Source: Hydrangea macrophylla
Taxonomy: Eukaryota > Streptophyta > Magnoliopsida > Cornales > Hydrangeaceae
Assembly (NCBI GenBank): GCA_033977485.1
Contig: CM066988.1
Span: 28,190,501 to 28,254,500, forward strand
Length of the DNA: 64,000 bases
Reading direction: 5' to 3'
A model generated the notes under the pieces. The model made no database searches and was not told the DNA's origin. It was given only the letters and a program-made list of their open reading frames with translations. Position numbers and translations under genes: made by a program. This document shows positions 11,034-23,765 of the stretch, piece by piece. Each line of letters opens with the position of its first letter. The stretch's first letter is position 1.

Positions 11034-11835
11034 ATGTAGATCAGATCGATTACCTTTAGACTGATATCGGTCTTCCCCATGAGACCGATTATAATTGTTG
11101 CAACTATCTCATGTAATGCCCTTCTTACAAATAGATTAAATGAGGACAGAAGAAGGCGATGTGTCTTTCCTTTCCATCGAGCTCAGCATAATGAATAGGC
11201 TATGTCATGTTGGGCCCATCATGACTGTTCGCCATTTTACTTTAGCAGCTAACCAAAAGTTTTTGGTAATATCAAACGCATCCCACCAACTTTGACATCT
11301 TTTTAGCTCTTAGCCTACCAGGTGTAAACTCCATGGGACAAATTTTAACAGCTTCTACAGCCCTGGGCCCACCTTTACTTTCATGTGACCAATCTCTTGC
11401 CAATGGACCATGTATGGCTAGCTATAGCACAAATTCATAACTCGTTAGCCTCTTCTCGGACCACACATATTGATTGAACTATGACCCCATCAGTTTCATC
11501 ATGCCATGTCACATCGGTCTTGCCTTGAAGTCCGATTAACACAACCAAATTAACATTCAAATTTAGTCAGTAATCCATTTTTAGCATCCTAGCACGAATA
11601 GCATATTGACCGAATTAATTTCGGAATTCGGTCTTAACATTTTTCAGTCTTCTTTGATAATAATGATGGTGCAAAAACAGCCACCAAATAACATTCAATT
11701 TTGGATGACATCCACAAAGCCAACGTGGATGTATATTAATCTAAGCCAAATAATTAATTGGCTTAAAATATAAAAAATAATCGGTCATTATAACGAGACC
11801 GAAAAAATTGAACAACTCCTTCAGGGTTAACTTTC
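11034..11835. other. Element A 3' untranslated interior
   Basis: No ORF is seen on either strand beyond short shadows. gaccgat, cggtc and gatatcggtc words recur, as in the interiors of B1 and B2. Confidence 0.5.
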
Positions 11836-12600
11836 TCAAGGAATTATGTTCAAAAACTTCATGAACCGATTTAAAGTCAATCGGTCTCTGCGAAGCTTGC
11901 CCCCTCCAAGTGCTTCATCTCCAATTTCTTCATCACTAAGGGGGTCATTTTCATCGTCCACCTCGCCAACGGGAGGCTCTATGGCCGATACAGAATCACT
12001 CGGGCTATTACACTCTTCTTCTTTGGCCTCAACAAAATTGTCAGGCTTGTCTTGAATTTGGCCCCCGAGTGCTTCTTCTTCATCATCATCATTAGTGAGA
12101 GGCTCTTTAGCCGAAACAAAAAATTTTGGCTTGTCACTAGCAATTATTTTTTTGTCTCCTTGCCCCCCGAGCGGTTTGGATGGCGTGGTGACAATTTATT
12201 CGGTCTCATTTTTTAGAGATTCCAGTATTGCCAGGTTTGCTTTCGTGACCTCTTCAAGTTAGCAAAGCATTGCTCGGTTTTCTCCTGAGGACTCATTCAT
12301 TTCTTCAAGAGCACGATAAATGTTGTCACAAAGTAATTTCTCTCACCATTCACCGTATACAAAATCGTCTACAGACATGAACGAATTTCCCTCGGGTGGT
12401 TGTTCATCAGCTCCACTCGAAGCTTTGAGAAGGCCGATTTCCTAATAAAAAAATCGTATGTCAGCCTCAAAATGTTCTATCTCATCATAAAGATGACCAG
12501 TTTCATTCCAATATCAATCGTTGTTGAGACGATAGATTTTTTTCCCAAAGTTGGCATATTAACTCATTCCGCCAACCAATTTGGTTATTGTAGAAGGGTA
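11836..12600 (-). pseudogene. Decayed acidic ORF of element A
   Basis: The minus-strand frame ending at TGA (11836-11838) is rich in Asp, Glu, Ser and Pro, with repeated LGGQ/LGGG motifs and stretches such as NDDDDEEEALGGQ. At least two in-frame TAA codons interrupt it near 12200 and 12260. Upstream words LEEMNES and LEEVTKANLA resemble the LEETRTTMIAAMK part of the B1 ORF, and both proteins share the GGQ repeats. I recognise no domain. The codons for GGQ (ggg ggg caa) match the polypurine-tract core. The left limit is approximate. Confidence 0.55.
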
Positions 12601-12637
12601 GCCATGCTTCGGTGTGTGCATGGCTCATCACTTGGTT

Positions 12638-12655
12638 GTCCCACTGGGCGTGCCA
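12638..12655 (-). promoter_or_regulatory. Element A primer-binding site
   Basis: On the minus strand it reads TGGCACGCCCAGTGGGAC, three bases after the 5' LTR. B1 (29239-29256) and B2 (60678-60695) have the same site with one or two changes, which ties the families together. I cannot name the tRNA with confidence. Confidence 0.75.
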
Positions 12656-12658
12656 AAT

Positions 12659-14126
12659 TGTTTGCTATATTTATTAGTTCGGTGTGCCATAGCCTTGTGA
12701 GGTAGACCCAAACTTAATAAAATAAAATTTCCTAAAACCACTTGTGTGCGTGATACAAAAGGTTTCATAATCTAAACTTCAAATAGGCGAATGTGCGAAT
12801 AAGTAGGAAAGTACCCTTAGTCTAGGTCCTAGATAGTGTTGAAGCACACAAGTCTAGCAAGTGATGAAAAATAGAGAAGAAACAATTAAATAAAAAGACA
12901 GATTTTATTTAATTGACAGAGTGAAAGATAAATTACAAGAATATAATTAGAATGCTAAGAAAGCCTAGAAAAATAAAAAAAGAATGCATTAAGAATGCAT
13001 GTTTGAATGCTTTGGGATGCTTTTGTCGAAGTGACACGGTTGAATGCAGTGTATCGAGATGACGCGGAGTGGTTTGACTGCTTGGCCTTCCTGCTGATTT
13101 ATAGCAGCCATGGAGGTATTCTAGATAAGGTAGGAAATGACTGATGAATAATTATCTGGTAAAAAATACATGTTTATTCCATAAACTGCTAAAATCTTCC
13201 ATATCTTGTAAACATATATGTATACACATACATATATATCTTGAATCTAGACTGAATTTGATTTTCATTTGGCTGACTTTCCCTCCAAGTAAAGATATAT
13301 ATAGTAATATATTGATATTATCTCCCAAAAGTGATAATGTTTACTTCCCCAAATAAGATAATATCTTGAAATAGTATCTTCCCTATTATGATAATGTTTC
13401 CCATATCTTGGAATATAATCTTGATTATATATGAAAAATTACCCATATCATAATATAAAATTATTATCGCTTAAGAAAGTTTTGATTACTTCCCATAACT
13501 TGCCCACCAAATACTTGCCAAATAATAGGCGAAATATGGAGGCCCAAATAATTGATCTTCCCGATAGAAACAGTAGCTAAACAAAGCCTAAGCCGATGCG
13601 TGTCCATGCATCCCAATTGCTGAAAATGGATGGGCTATTCAACCACGTGTGGCCCACCAAAGTTGACTAGGTTAATGTTAAACTAACATGTCCCAAGGTT
13701 GGCCCACCATCTCCATTGACTCTTTGAAAGATAATGGCAGACTAGCGTGGCCCAAATGGTAGCCCGATGACGTTAAATGCACAACCCGATGGAGTTTGAG
13801 GCCGATCAAAAATTGATGATGTTGGGTTAATCACCTGACTTTTGGGACATGTTTATAAAATGGTCAATTAAAGTAGTCATTTGTAAGCACATCAGACTAA
13901 ACGACTAAAATCCATCGGGCTGGTCTACCAGACCAAATTATCAACTTGGAAGCAGCCCAATTGAAACAGTGGCCAGTCTGAATGAAACATGTATGTCAGC
14001 CCGACCAACTCTGAACCAATCACTTAGCCATAATTTAATACAATCTGTCTCTCAGTCCAATCATAAAACCTCAATCGGCCTTAAGCAAATTATAATTAAA
14101 AAAATGTATTTTTTTAGGTGCAAACA
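12659..14126 (-). repeat. Element A right (5') LTR (1468 bp)
   Basis: The LTR runs from TGTTTGCTATAT (plus strand) to ttaggtgcaaaca. On the minus strand it starts TGTTTGCACC. A TATA-like box (CTATAAATC on the minus strand) lies near 13088-13100. The right flank tctgg (14127-14131) belongs to G1; its partner is left of the window. The small ORFs here (13144, 13969, 14061) carry no recognisable domain. Confidence 0.85.
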
Positions 14127-14422
14127 TCTGGGGAGAAAGATCTGTACGCGTTCGTTTGATCGAAACAAGTTAGATCGATTGAGAACATGTCGGTCAGGGT
14201 TTGACAGATTGAGAAGGGCTAAATCAATTAGGAACGGGGACCATGTCATAAATTATGTCAGTAGGGTTTTAAGTGATCAAAAAGGGTTCGATCGATTAAA
14301 ACTCCACAATTTCAATCGATTGAAGTTAGTTCTATCTATTGAACATCATTTTACAGGTATGATCCAGGCTAGTATACAGGATTTTATTTATTACATATAC
14401 ATGAAAAATATAGGGTATTACA
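14127..14422 (-). repeat. G1 3' LTR, first 296 bp
   Basis: On the minus strand the LTR begins TGTAATACCCTATATTTTTC right after the chromodomain-coding end and a purine stretch (aagtggtggatga). It is cut by element A at 14127. tcgattga-type words recur (about 14170, 14290, 14320). The rest of the LTR should lie left of the window. Confidence 0.7.
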
Positions 14423-16422
14423 TCATCCACCACTTATTAAAAGCTTTCATCCTCAAAATCTAAAGTAGTGTGATCAAAACAAAAAAAATAGAAACTTCTC
14501 GCACATCTTCAACTCTAACTCCCATGAGGTTTCTCCTTCATCGTGGTACTTCTGTTGAATCTTTACCAATGGAATCTCCTTATTCCTGAGCTTCTTGATT
14601 CCTCAATCCAAGATTCTCACTGGTCCTTCATTGAATATGGAATTATCATTAACTTCTATACCCTCGAAGTTAATCTTGTGTGTTGGATTATGGGTACACT
14701 TTTGCAACATACTGATGTAGAAGATGTTGTGCACGCTTGACATCTTTGGCGGTAATGCCAATCTATAGGCAAATTTTCCAATGCGTTCCAAGATCTCAAA
14801 TGGTCCGATAAATCGAGGTGATAGCTTGCCTCTCTTCTGTCCAAATCTAACAATTTTGCTAACTGGTGAAACCTTGAGCAGTACATGATCTCCAACTGCA
14901 AATTCTAAATCCTTATAGTGTTTGTCAGCATAACTCTTGTGTTTGGTTTGCGCCATACTCATCTTTTCACGTACTTCTTGAACTTCTTACTGGTTTCACG
15001 TACTATCTCTGACCCTAGAAGTTGAGTGTCTCAAACTTTGACCCAATATAACGGCAATCAACAAGGTCGTTCATACAGAGCTTTGAATGGTGCCTGCCCT
15101 ATGCTCGTATGCTAGTTGTTGTTTTAGGCAAACTCTGTCAACGAAAGGTGCATCTCCCAAGAACTCTCAAGTTCAGTGTCATTCCCATTGCTGCCTGGAG
15201 ACTTTTCCAAAACTCTATAGTGAACTGTGAATCTTGATTTGACACAATCGAAATAGGTACACCGTCTAGTCACACGACTTGCTGAATGTATATCCGACTC
15301 AACCGTTCTACCTGGTATGTCATGTTATAGGAAATAAAATGTGCCGTCTTCGTTAGTCAATCAACTATTACCCAAATAGCGTTGTGGTTTTGCTGAGACC
15401 TCGGTAAACCTACCACGAAATCCATAGTGATGTTGTCCTATTTCCATTGGGGAATTAGTAATGGTTGTAGAAGTTTGGGTGATTTCTGGTGTTCTGCCTT
15501 TACTTGCTTATAAGTAAGGCACTGAGATATGTACTCAGATACTTCTCTCTTTCTTCCTTCCCACTAGAAATTTCTCTTTAAGTCTATGTACATCTTCGTA
15601 CCTCCAGGATGAACAGTAATCCGTTATTTATGTGCTTTGTCCAATATTTCTTTTCAGAGATTATCTTCGTTAGGCACATAGAGTCTACCTTTTCATCTTA
15701 GGGATCCATCCACGCTTATGATCTATACCTCGGGTTCCTTGGCCGACATCTTAGTGAACCATAGTGTAAAATCCTTGGTGGTTCATTGAGCCTCTATGAT
15801 ACAATTGATCAGGGTCTGCTATATGACCTGACACCCAAGGTGTTATCCTTTCCCTGATTCTATTGTTTGAAGGTCAAACTCGGCTAAAGTCTCTAAGGCC
15901 TTCCATTCTCGAACCAATATGGTAGCAATGATCAAACGAGGTTGGCAACTCAAAGAGTTGGCCCCAACATTTGCTTTGCCTGGATGTTATTGTAATGAAA
16001 AGTCATAGTCCTTGAGTAATTCTATCCATCTCCTTTGTCGCATGTTCAACTCCTTTTGAGAGAATATATACCTGAAACTCTTATGATTTGAGAATGGATT
16101 AAACTTCTCGTCATAGAAATAGTGTCTCCATATCTTTAATGCAAACACTATCGCTGCTAACTCCAAGTCATTCGTAGGATAATTCTTTTTATGTGGTTTT
16201 AGTTATCTTGATCCATATGCAATAACATTTCTATCTTGCGTCAGCACACATCCAAGTCCTTGGTGTAATACATCACTGTAGATTGTAAATCTCTTCGCTC
16301 TTGGGTTTTGCCAATACTGGTGCAGAGGTCAATATTCCCTTTAGCTCTTGGAATGCACCCTCGTGCATATCTGTCCATTTGTACTTCATCTCCTTTCTTG
16401 TCAAGATTGTCAATGGTCCTGC
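14423..16422 (-). pseudogene. G1 gypsy pol remnant: RNase H, integrase, chromodomain
   Basis: Read from 16422 down, words typical of a chromovirus pol appear: ILTRKEMKYKWTDMHEGAFQ after RT, then RNase H, then integrase (LTKTAHFI, then FWKSLQAAMGMTL). The longest intact stretch (14962-14603) carries the GPY/F-type motif RFIGPFEILERIGKFAYRLAL. The frame then runs into a chromodomain-like end with RNKEIPLVKIQ and ETSWELE. Frames are broken many times; the catalytic Asp in the integrase word is Asn (VSNQDSQF) and the region after it is deleted. A chromodomain targets integration to chromatin marks in this clade. The element is dead. Its RT lies at 40742-41415, beyond G2. Confidence 0.85.
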
Positions 16423-19400
16423 TGTGGACATGCTGCCTCCATGAGCCCACCCCCATTCCTTGTTTCCAGTGGGGTTTCAGAATTAATTTTCCTTTAGTTT
16501 TGAAATCAAAGTTGATTTGAAGAAAAGAAAAGGTCTATTGAAAATAGATACAGATTCGCCACTTGGTCTTTAGGGAACCAAGAAATTCAATTCTGACTCA
16601 CCCAAATGGATAAAGGGCACCAGCCTTTCATAATCAAAGAACTTGGCTTGGGGTTTTGGTACGAGAGAGGATAGAGCCTTTGCCATGACTAAAACACCAT
16701 CAACTCGTCCCGTCTTTCAACAGGCCTCAATTAGCATCCAAATAATCATCTTATACTATGTTTGATTCGACAATTAATACTATGATAGTATATTGCATCT
16801 CATAAAAATTTTGAAATGAAAAATCAAAAGATAAGATATCATTCATAAGATCTAGCCAAGTATAACATAATGCAAAGGTGAAAGATCACACAAACAAACC
16901 TAGGAAAAATCGTCTAATCATATATAAAGTAATCAAGTTTTCCTAATCTAAAGGGGACATGAATTGTTTTTTCGAAACAAATAATCAAAAAAAACAAAAA
17001 ATGCTTAGCAAGCTAGTATGGTGCATGTTAATTTTAGAGACAAGGAGATCTCTCAATCCCCAGGATGGATGAGAAGAAAGATTAGATCTAGGGGGGAGCA
17101 TGAACGTGTGATCAAGTTCGTTCCTTATAATCTCCTTAGATTAGGAGTCATGAAAACTCCAAATCTTGCACGGATGCAATGTATGATCCTAGAATGTGCA
17201 AAGGTTGTAGTGTGTTCGTGTACATGGACTTTCTAAAGTGACTTAGAAGTCTAAAATATGAATAAATGTATGGAGAAAATCATCATGGGATATGCACAAA
17301 TATAGTATGGACCACTACCTAAGATATAAACTAATTTAAAGTACATATAAGAATCAAATCAAAGGATAGAAGTAAAAGTATACTTGATGTGAATAGTGGA
17401 CAGAACAGTGAGTTGATCTTGTGAAATTGGAAAAGTGAGGTTAGATATGTTTTTCATGTATAGTTTTTATGGAGATCATCCTTATTGTGTCTAGAACACA
17501 TATCAAGAAGCTAAACTTCAGTAACTATCACAGATGGAGAGAAACATATAAACAATAGGGGTCACTCAGAAAAAGAGTCTGTACTGTCGACTGAAATGTC
17601 AAAATATCTTAGAAAATAAAAACAAAACATCTAGAGGACTATATTATACAGAAAGTTCCCTAAGACACTGAAGTTCAAGGGAAAAATGAGTTGGGACCAC
17701 TCATTTTGGAAAGATTTTATGAAAAACATGTTAAAAGTCAACCTAGCTGCTGTGATAGCAACAGCTGAATGTTTGAAAGGAATGTTTGGGTCCAAAATGG
17801 ACCCCTTTCAAGTGTTTCCAAGTGAAACCGAAAATCATGGGTGTTCTCCAACAAGTTAGGATGACTTTTCAAGTGGTCCTGTATTCATATATTTAGTATT
17901 GGACTCAGAATAATTCTTTGAAGTTAAGTAGCTCACTGTTTTGAAGATTTTGTTTGAGAAAAACAAAGTTTATTCCTAGGAATCCAAATATTGGGGGTTT
18001 TAGAAATGCTTTAAAATAGGGTTTTGAAATTGTATTTTCAACACTCAAAGAGGATTAAAACTACTTGTAATATCAACCTCTAATTCATTTAGAGAACCTC
18101 CAAGATTATTGGAAAGGATTTTTTTATTTTGGAAATAACCTCTAGAATACATAGGAATGCATTGGGGTTGTGATCATCATCTTTCAAACATGCTTTTGAG
18201 GTCAAGAACTACTATCCATTAGGATTCACTCACCTCAAACATCATGTCATCATCTAGATGATGATGAACTAGTATGTAGATTAAAAAAGATCAAAAGAAA
18301 TGGGGTGAGAGGAGATGAACAAATATATGAACAAGCAAGTAGATAGCAATCAATAGATGATATTCATAGTGATTTTGGACTTGAAGCTTGATGTTCATTC
18401 ATATATGGTGACTTTGGACATGGAAGTAGCTTCCTAACTCAAGATTGCTCAAGAATGGTGGTTAGGGAGGGTTTGGATGTGAAATATATAGAAGAATAAT
18501 GGAAGAACTTGAGTTTAGAACTCACTTTCTATAAAAAAATCAGTGGAAGAAGCTCCATTTCTCACTTCTAACCCTAAGCATATCTCTCATTCTCTTTACA
18601 ACTTTTCTAAGCTTTGCACTTGGCCACCCCCAAAATGAAGAGCAAAGGGGGGGTTTATATAGGCCTATTTGGGGTCGTTTTGGGATTTAGAAAGTGCTCC
18701 CATTTGTCCCAAACATATGTGAACATAAAACTACAACATTTTGGCTTTGAATTATTCAATTTGGACCCCCAAAATAAACTACAAAAATGGCTTCAGCGGG
18801 GGTTGAGTGCCGCCATGGCACTGGCCATGTGATTCCGTGGCAGTGGTCCAGAGCCTCCACGACACTGCTCCTCAGACGCCCAAAATTTTGTATTTAGGCC
18901 CCTAGAGGTTCTGGTATTCACGAAAATGCTCTATTTCGTCCAAAATTCACAAAAAATGCGTACGAACTCCAAATTGAGCTTGTGATATACCCTTGGAAAG
19001 GTAATGGAGTCTACTTTCTATAAAAAATAGTTCATAGATCGGTTACTTTGAAATATTTGCGGTATTCGCTATAAAAGTCGATTTGATCGCCATTTTCACC
19101 TTTAGAAATTTATAATAAATTTGTTTTAAATCCAAAAATTTTGTGCGATATACCATTGGAAAGCTATTGACCTCTAGTATCCATGAAAAATGTTTGAAAA
19201 TGATACAGCACTCTGGTTTCAAAGTCCACTTTTAGGTCAAATTGGTCGAACTTAGGATTTCCAGGAAGTTTTGGGAAACTCTGGGAGATCCCAGGAGCTG
19301 ACATTTTCGTTTGATTTTGCTTCAAAACTCATTTTTAGTACTTTTTTATGACGTAGCATGTTTCCAAAATTTTTGGTCCAAATCTGGGATTGTTTGGGCT

Positions 19401-19542
19401 TTCAAGGGCATTTTGGTCATTCTAAGCATTTTGAGAGATAGAACTAACTTCTAGGAGTCCTTTTTGAGTGTTTTTTTATCATTGTGAACCACCAAGCTAT
19501 GGGTCTCCTAAATCTGATAGTCAAAAAAATGGGGTGTCTACA
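16423..19542 (-). repeat. G2 left (3') LTR, 3120 bp
   Basis: It matches the three pieces of the right LTR with visible divergence (several percent plus indels, including about 150 bp near 17520 absent on the right). A minus-strand TATA box (CCTATATAAACC) is at about 18655. The ORFs in this LTR (16308, 17018, 18614) are not conserved in the right copy and carry no domain. Confidence 0.85.
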
Positions 19543-19601
19543 GTTTGCCCCTCTTTGGCATGAACTTGCGAGGCAACGCTTGTCGTAAGCGAATGCCAAA
19601 G
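19543..19601 (-). promoter_or_regulatory. G2 polypurine tract with perfect 8-bp stem-loop
   Basis: On the plus strand gtttgcccct follows the LTR, then CTTTGGCA (19553-19560) and its exact reverse complement TGCCAAAG (19594-19601). On the minus strand the stem-loop precedes AGAGGGGCAAAC and the LTR. The architecture is the same as in A, B and D. Confidence 0.75.
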
Positions 19602-20217
19602 CTTTGAAGAGATGGGTCTTTTTGGAGGCTACAGATTTAGGATAAAAGCATTGCAAAGATGCAATGATGAAAAACATGATGCTAAGGTCAGTGCTGGTCA
19701 TGCTCTACGTGAGCTGCCTACGTATCCCAAGGGGATTCAGACCAGGACGTAGTTCAGGGCACAAATGAACAAATCACACATGCAGAACAAGACAGGTAGA
19801 TGCTATGCTATGAGGATGATATGCAATGCATAGCTATGATATGAACTGTGTATTGAGTTCTGTTGTGATTCTATTATGACTATAGTATATTTGCCAGCTT
19901 TAACGGGTTTTATGCATGCTCTTTATGTTACCAATGACCCTAGCATGAACTGGTGATGTGGGGTATGCCACTCTGAGTGGGCTTGTATTGTACTAGTGCT
20001 TCTGACTATGATGTAGTGGCCTACCACGGTCTGAAAAGACTCTGGGTTTCAGAGAAAACTTCTCAAATTGCAGAAAGTGTGCTTCGCGAGCAAATAAAAT
20101 CGAATGTGGGGTCCTTGAGGATGACAATTAAAGATAACCGATGGACACGGAAGTCCTAGATACCAAGCGATGGATGAAGAAGTCAAGATAGCCAACAGGA
20201 GAGGGATTTTGCGATAA
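19602..20217. other. G2 interior, unique part with one 'ctacgtatcc' motif
   Basis: No gene is seen. At about 19711-19760 the words ctgcctacgtatcccaagg, attcagac and cgtagttcaggg match the unit of the array at 23405-23765, so this looks like an isolated copy. Confidence 0.5.
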
Positions 20218-20960
20218 GCGAGAAAGCTCACGATAGTTGAGGAAGATTATGGTTTTTTTAGGAAGCTCACGATAATCGATAGATAGGTGAGGGGGCTCAT
20301 GATTTGGACAAAGGAGTGAGGAAGCTCATAATAAGTAAAAAATGGTCATAATTTTGGATAAAGGAATGAGGAATCTCAAGATAAGTGAGAAAGCTCATAA
20401 TTTTGGGCAAAGGAGTGAGGAAGCTCATGATAAGTGAAGAAGCTCACGATTTCGGACAAAAGAGTGAGAAAGCTCATGATAAGTGAAAAAGCTCATGATT
20501 TTAGATAAAGGAGCGAGGAAGCTCACGATAAGTGAGGAACCTCACGATTTCGAACAAAGGAGGGAGGAAGCTTACAATAAGTGAAAAAGTTCACGACTTT
20601 GGACAAAGGAGTGAGGAAGCTCACGATAAGTGAAAAAGCTCGTGATTTTGGACAAAGGAGTGAGGAAGCTCACGATAAGTGAGAAAGCTCATGATTTTGG
20701 ACAAAGGAGTGAGAAAGATCACAATAAGTGAGAAAGCTCACAAGTTTGGACAAAGGAGTAAGGAAGCTCACGATTTTGGATAAAGGAGTGAGGAAGCTCA
20801 CAATAAGTGAAGAAGCTCACAATTTTGGACAAAGGAGTAAGGAAGCTCACGATAAGTGAGAAGACTCACAATTTTGGATAAAGAAGGGAGGAAGCTCGCT
20901 AGAAGTGAGAACGCTCATGATTTTAGATAAAGGAGTGAGGAAGCTCACGATAAGCACTGG
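20218..20960. repeat. Tandem array, about 49-bp unit (G2 interior)
   Basis: About 14 copies of a unit built from aggaagctcacgataagtga, then aaagctcacgattttgga and caaaggagtg. Copies are degenerate and irregular in length. The repeat is not coding. Confidence 0.85.
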
Positions 20961-21239
20961 ACATGGAGCCTTGGATTGTGAATAGACAATGCTTGCACTA
21001 CGAATTGGGTTCTTTTGACTGTGGGCGGTGTTTTTTATTCGTTGGCCAGTTCTTGGGTGATCAATTCGAAAAGCCGGTTCTGGTTTCCCGGAGTTGATTT
21101 TCTCTATTTTCTTCTGCTGGGGATGGTACTAGATTCTTTGAGAATCTCTCTTAGTTGTTTTAAATTCTTGATCTAGAACTAGGATTCAAATCCAAGTCTC
21201 TCACGGTTGATCAAATCTTGTAATGGTCAGTCTGAAAAG

Positions 21240-21600
21240 CCTATTCAGGCCTCCAAGATGATTGACGGACGTGGAAGCACTAATGATGGGTATGGAATCC
21301 CTAAGATGATTGACGGATGTGGAAGTCTCAGATATCAAAGAGTAGACGGGGTAGCCTGAGATAACTAATGGACGCAAAAGTCCTACCTCAATCTAGAGGG
21401 TCTATAATGAAAGATTTACCTCAATTTAGAGGGCTAACTACAACAGATTTGCTTTAAACTAGAGGGCTGACAACGAAGGAATTGCCTCAATCTGGAGGAC
21501 TGACGATAATAGATTTACCTCAATCTAGCGGCCTGGCAATGAAGGATTTGCCTCAATCTAGAGGGATGACAACAAACGATTGTCCTTAATCTAGAGGGAA
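21240..21600. repeat. Two short tandem arrays (G2 interior)
   Basis: At about 21255-21330 the word gattgacggacgtggaag repeats. From 21385 to 21600 a roughly 36-bp unit with ttacctcaatctagagggct repeats about six times. No coding potential is seen. Confidence 0.75.
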
Positions 21601-21639
21601 TAATGAACATGACATATTTTGAATGAGAGCAACTATGGA

Positions 21640-22200
21640 TTAATGAACTGACAATGTATGAATCGAGATGACGAGTTGATAGTGAACTACTGCGACTACC
21701 ATGGATTGAACTGATGATGTACGAATTGAGATGACCAGTCAACAGTGAACTACTGTGACTATCATGGATTAAACTGACGATGTATGAATCAAGATGATGA
21801 GTCGACAGTGAACTACTATGACTATCATGGATTAAACTGATGATATATGAATTGAGATGACAAGTCGATAGTGAACTACTGTGACTGCCACAGATTGGAT
21901 CAACGGTTGGACTAACCGTGATCAGAAGGAATGATGATGTACAAATCGAGATGACAAGTTAATAGTGAACTAGTGTGATTGTCATGGATTGGATTAACAG
22001 TTGGACCAAGCGTGATCAGAAGGAATGACGATGTACGAATTGAGGTGACAAATCGATAATGAACTACTGTGACTTTCATGGATTGGATCAACGATTGGAC
22101 TAACCGTGATCAGAAGGAATGACAATGTATGAATCAAGATGATAAGTCGACAGTGAACTACTGTGACTATCATGGATTGAACCGATGATGTACTAATCGA
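21640..22200. repeat. Tandem array with about 62-bp unit and longer variants
   Basis: The unit contains gatgtatgaatcaagatga, gacagtgaactactgtgac and tatcatggattgaactga. Some copies carry an extra roughly 40 bp (gatcaacggttggactaacc), giving a two-level pattern. About eight copies. Confidence 0.8.
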
Positions 22201-22954
22201 TAAGCCTATTGGGGATAAAACTGAATCTACTGGGAAGGAATAGTAAGATGTACTATGCTAAGGATGAAGGCAATACACCCACTGATAGGAGTAAATGTAT
22301 GATTCTATTGGCGGCTATGGATTTGACATTGATGGAGGATGATGATCAACAGCTATGCATGGTCTTATGTTGCATGGATGAAGGAAGATCAACAGCCACT
22401 CATGGAATTATCTTGCATAAACAAAGAAAGATGATCAACAGCCACTCATGGACTTATGTTGTCAGGAGATGATGGTTAGCTTTTGACGGCTTGGAAAGGG
22501 ATGAGATTTACCCCAAGTTTGGATACTTCTCATGCTGATGCCTTGACTGGTGCAGGAATAGTGTTTGGTTCTCCTGCTTGTTTTGTCCTTGGAATGCTCT
22601 TAAAAATTTTATAACTTGATTTGGAAAATTCATTATTAGTCACTGTCAACTCACTTATTTGAGACTACAACAGACTCAAAGACCGACATACATCGACGCA
22701 CGTACGAGGGCGACACATTTGACACCAAATTGGAAGAAGTTTGACTTGCCAAGATTTGATGTGCATTTGTCATAGATGATTCCATTTCACTCATCTTAAC
22801 ATGGTAGCACTTTGCTAATAAATTTGATTTTTGAAAATTCTCCCTATTGATCTAGTCGATTCTATGCTTTTCCAGTATGTGCTTTGAATTAGTGCCTTAG
22901 CTTATAGAATAAAAGATATTCCATTTCAAATATTTTCAAAACAACTTGGTGCCT
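22201..22954. other. G2 interior with a short 46-bp repeat
   Basis: From about 22330 to 22460 the words gatgatcaacagc and catggtcttatgttgcatgg repeat three times; this makes the short ORF 22209-22472. The remainder is AT-rich with no gene seen. Confidence 0.5.
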
Positions 22955-23222
22955 TGAAAACTTGCCCTAGGCGTGAAGGGATCATGTTAGGCAAGCAGGG
23001 TTTGCCCTTAGTTGAGGTGTAGGAAGTGGAATTCATAGGCAAACGAGGTGGGTTACCGAGTTTGCCCCTAGTTTGGACAATGGTTTATTAGAGGTTTTGG
23101 GTAAATGAGGTAGGTGACTGAAGTTTGCCCATTGTATGAAGGATAGATAGTAAAATTTAGGCAAATGAGGCAAGTAGCTGAAGTTTGCCCCTAGTATGGA
23201 AGGTGATTTTCTGGCTTGAGGC
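22955..23222. repeat. Tandem array, about 63-bp unit with gtttgcccctag
   Basis: About four copies containing ggcaaacgaggtgggt, gaagtttgcccctagt and a purine run. The word gtttgcccct is identical to the sequence at the G2 polypurine tract (19543-19552). Confidence 0.65.
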
Positions 23223-23404
23223 AATGACCACGACTTTAATTCTCTCAAATGCTTATAACTTTTGCCTAGGCACCAGTGAGGTGACCTAGAGAGCTCTTTT
23301 CTCTCTTTTGTTATTGCTCACCTTGGATTTAACTCTAATTTTTGCCTAGGCGTCCTTTTGGATTTTCTACCTAGCGAACCATCCTTCTTTTCTTTTTTGA
23401 AAGT

Positions 23405-23765
23405 CTGCCTATGTACCCCTGAGCGGGGATCAGGTACAACATAGTTCGGGCCAGGACCTTGAAAGAAGAAGGGTTAATATGGGTGCCGACTGAACTAATG
23501 CGGTTGCCTACGTATCCCTAAGTGAGAATCAGGTCGAGCATAGTTCAAAGCAAGGCTTGAAGGAAAAGGGGTTGATGATGGTGTCGACCGAACCGATGCA
23601 GTTACCTATGAATCCCCGAGTAGGAATCAGGTTAAGCGTAGTTCAAGGCGAGACTTGAAAGAAGAGAGGTTGATTATGGTAGTGTTGATCGAACCGATGC
23701 GGTTGCCTACGTACCCCCGAGTGGGAATCAGGTCGAGCGTAGTTCAAGGCGAGGCTTTGAAAGAA
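23405..23765. repeat. Tandem array, about 100-bp unit with cctacgtatcc
   Basis: Four copies with ggttgcctacgtatccc, gagtgggaatcaggtcgagc, gtagttcaaggcgagg and tcgaccgaaccgatgcg. A single related copy sits at 19711-19760 near the other end of the interior. Confidence 0.8.

Larger units (their letters stand above)
9947..14126 (-). mobile_element. Non-autonomous LTR element A (left LTR split by C1)
   Basis: A partial left LTR (9947-10984) matches the distal part of a full right LTR (12659-14126). The interior (10985-12658) has a primer site beside the right LTR and a G-rich polypurine tract beside the left LTR, so transcription is on the minus strand. There is no gag-pol, only one decayed acidic ORF. 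The missing first 0.42 kb of the left LTR should lie beyond C1, left of the window. Layout and interior resemble the B family, so I place both in one group. The G-rich tract and TGG-type primer site suggest a Tat-like gypsy relationship, which is not proven. Confidence 0.75.

Noticed and set aside
13969..14463. 164-aa plus-strand gene
   Set aside because: It crosses the join between the A LTR and the G1 LTR and is not conserved in the left copy of the A LTR.
20218..20960. CRISPR-like repeat array
   Set aside because: Units are degenerate, spacers are themselves repeated, and the context is a plant retrotransposon.
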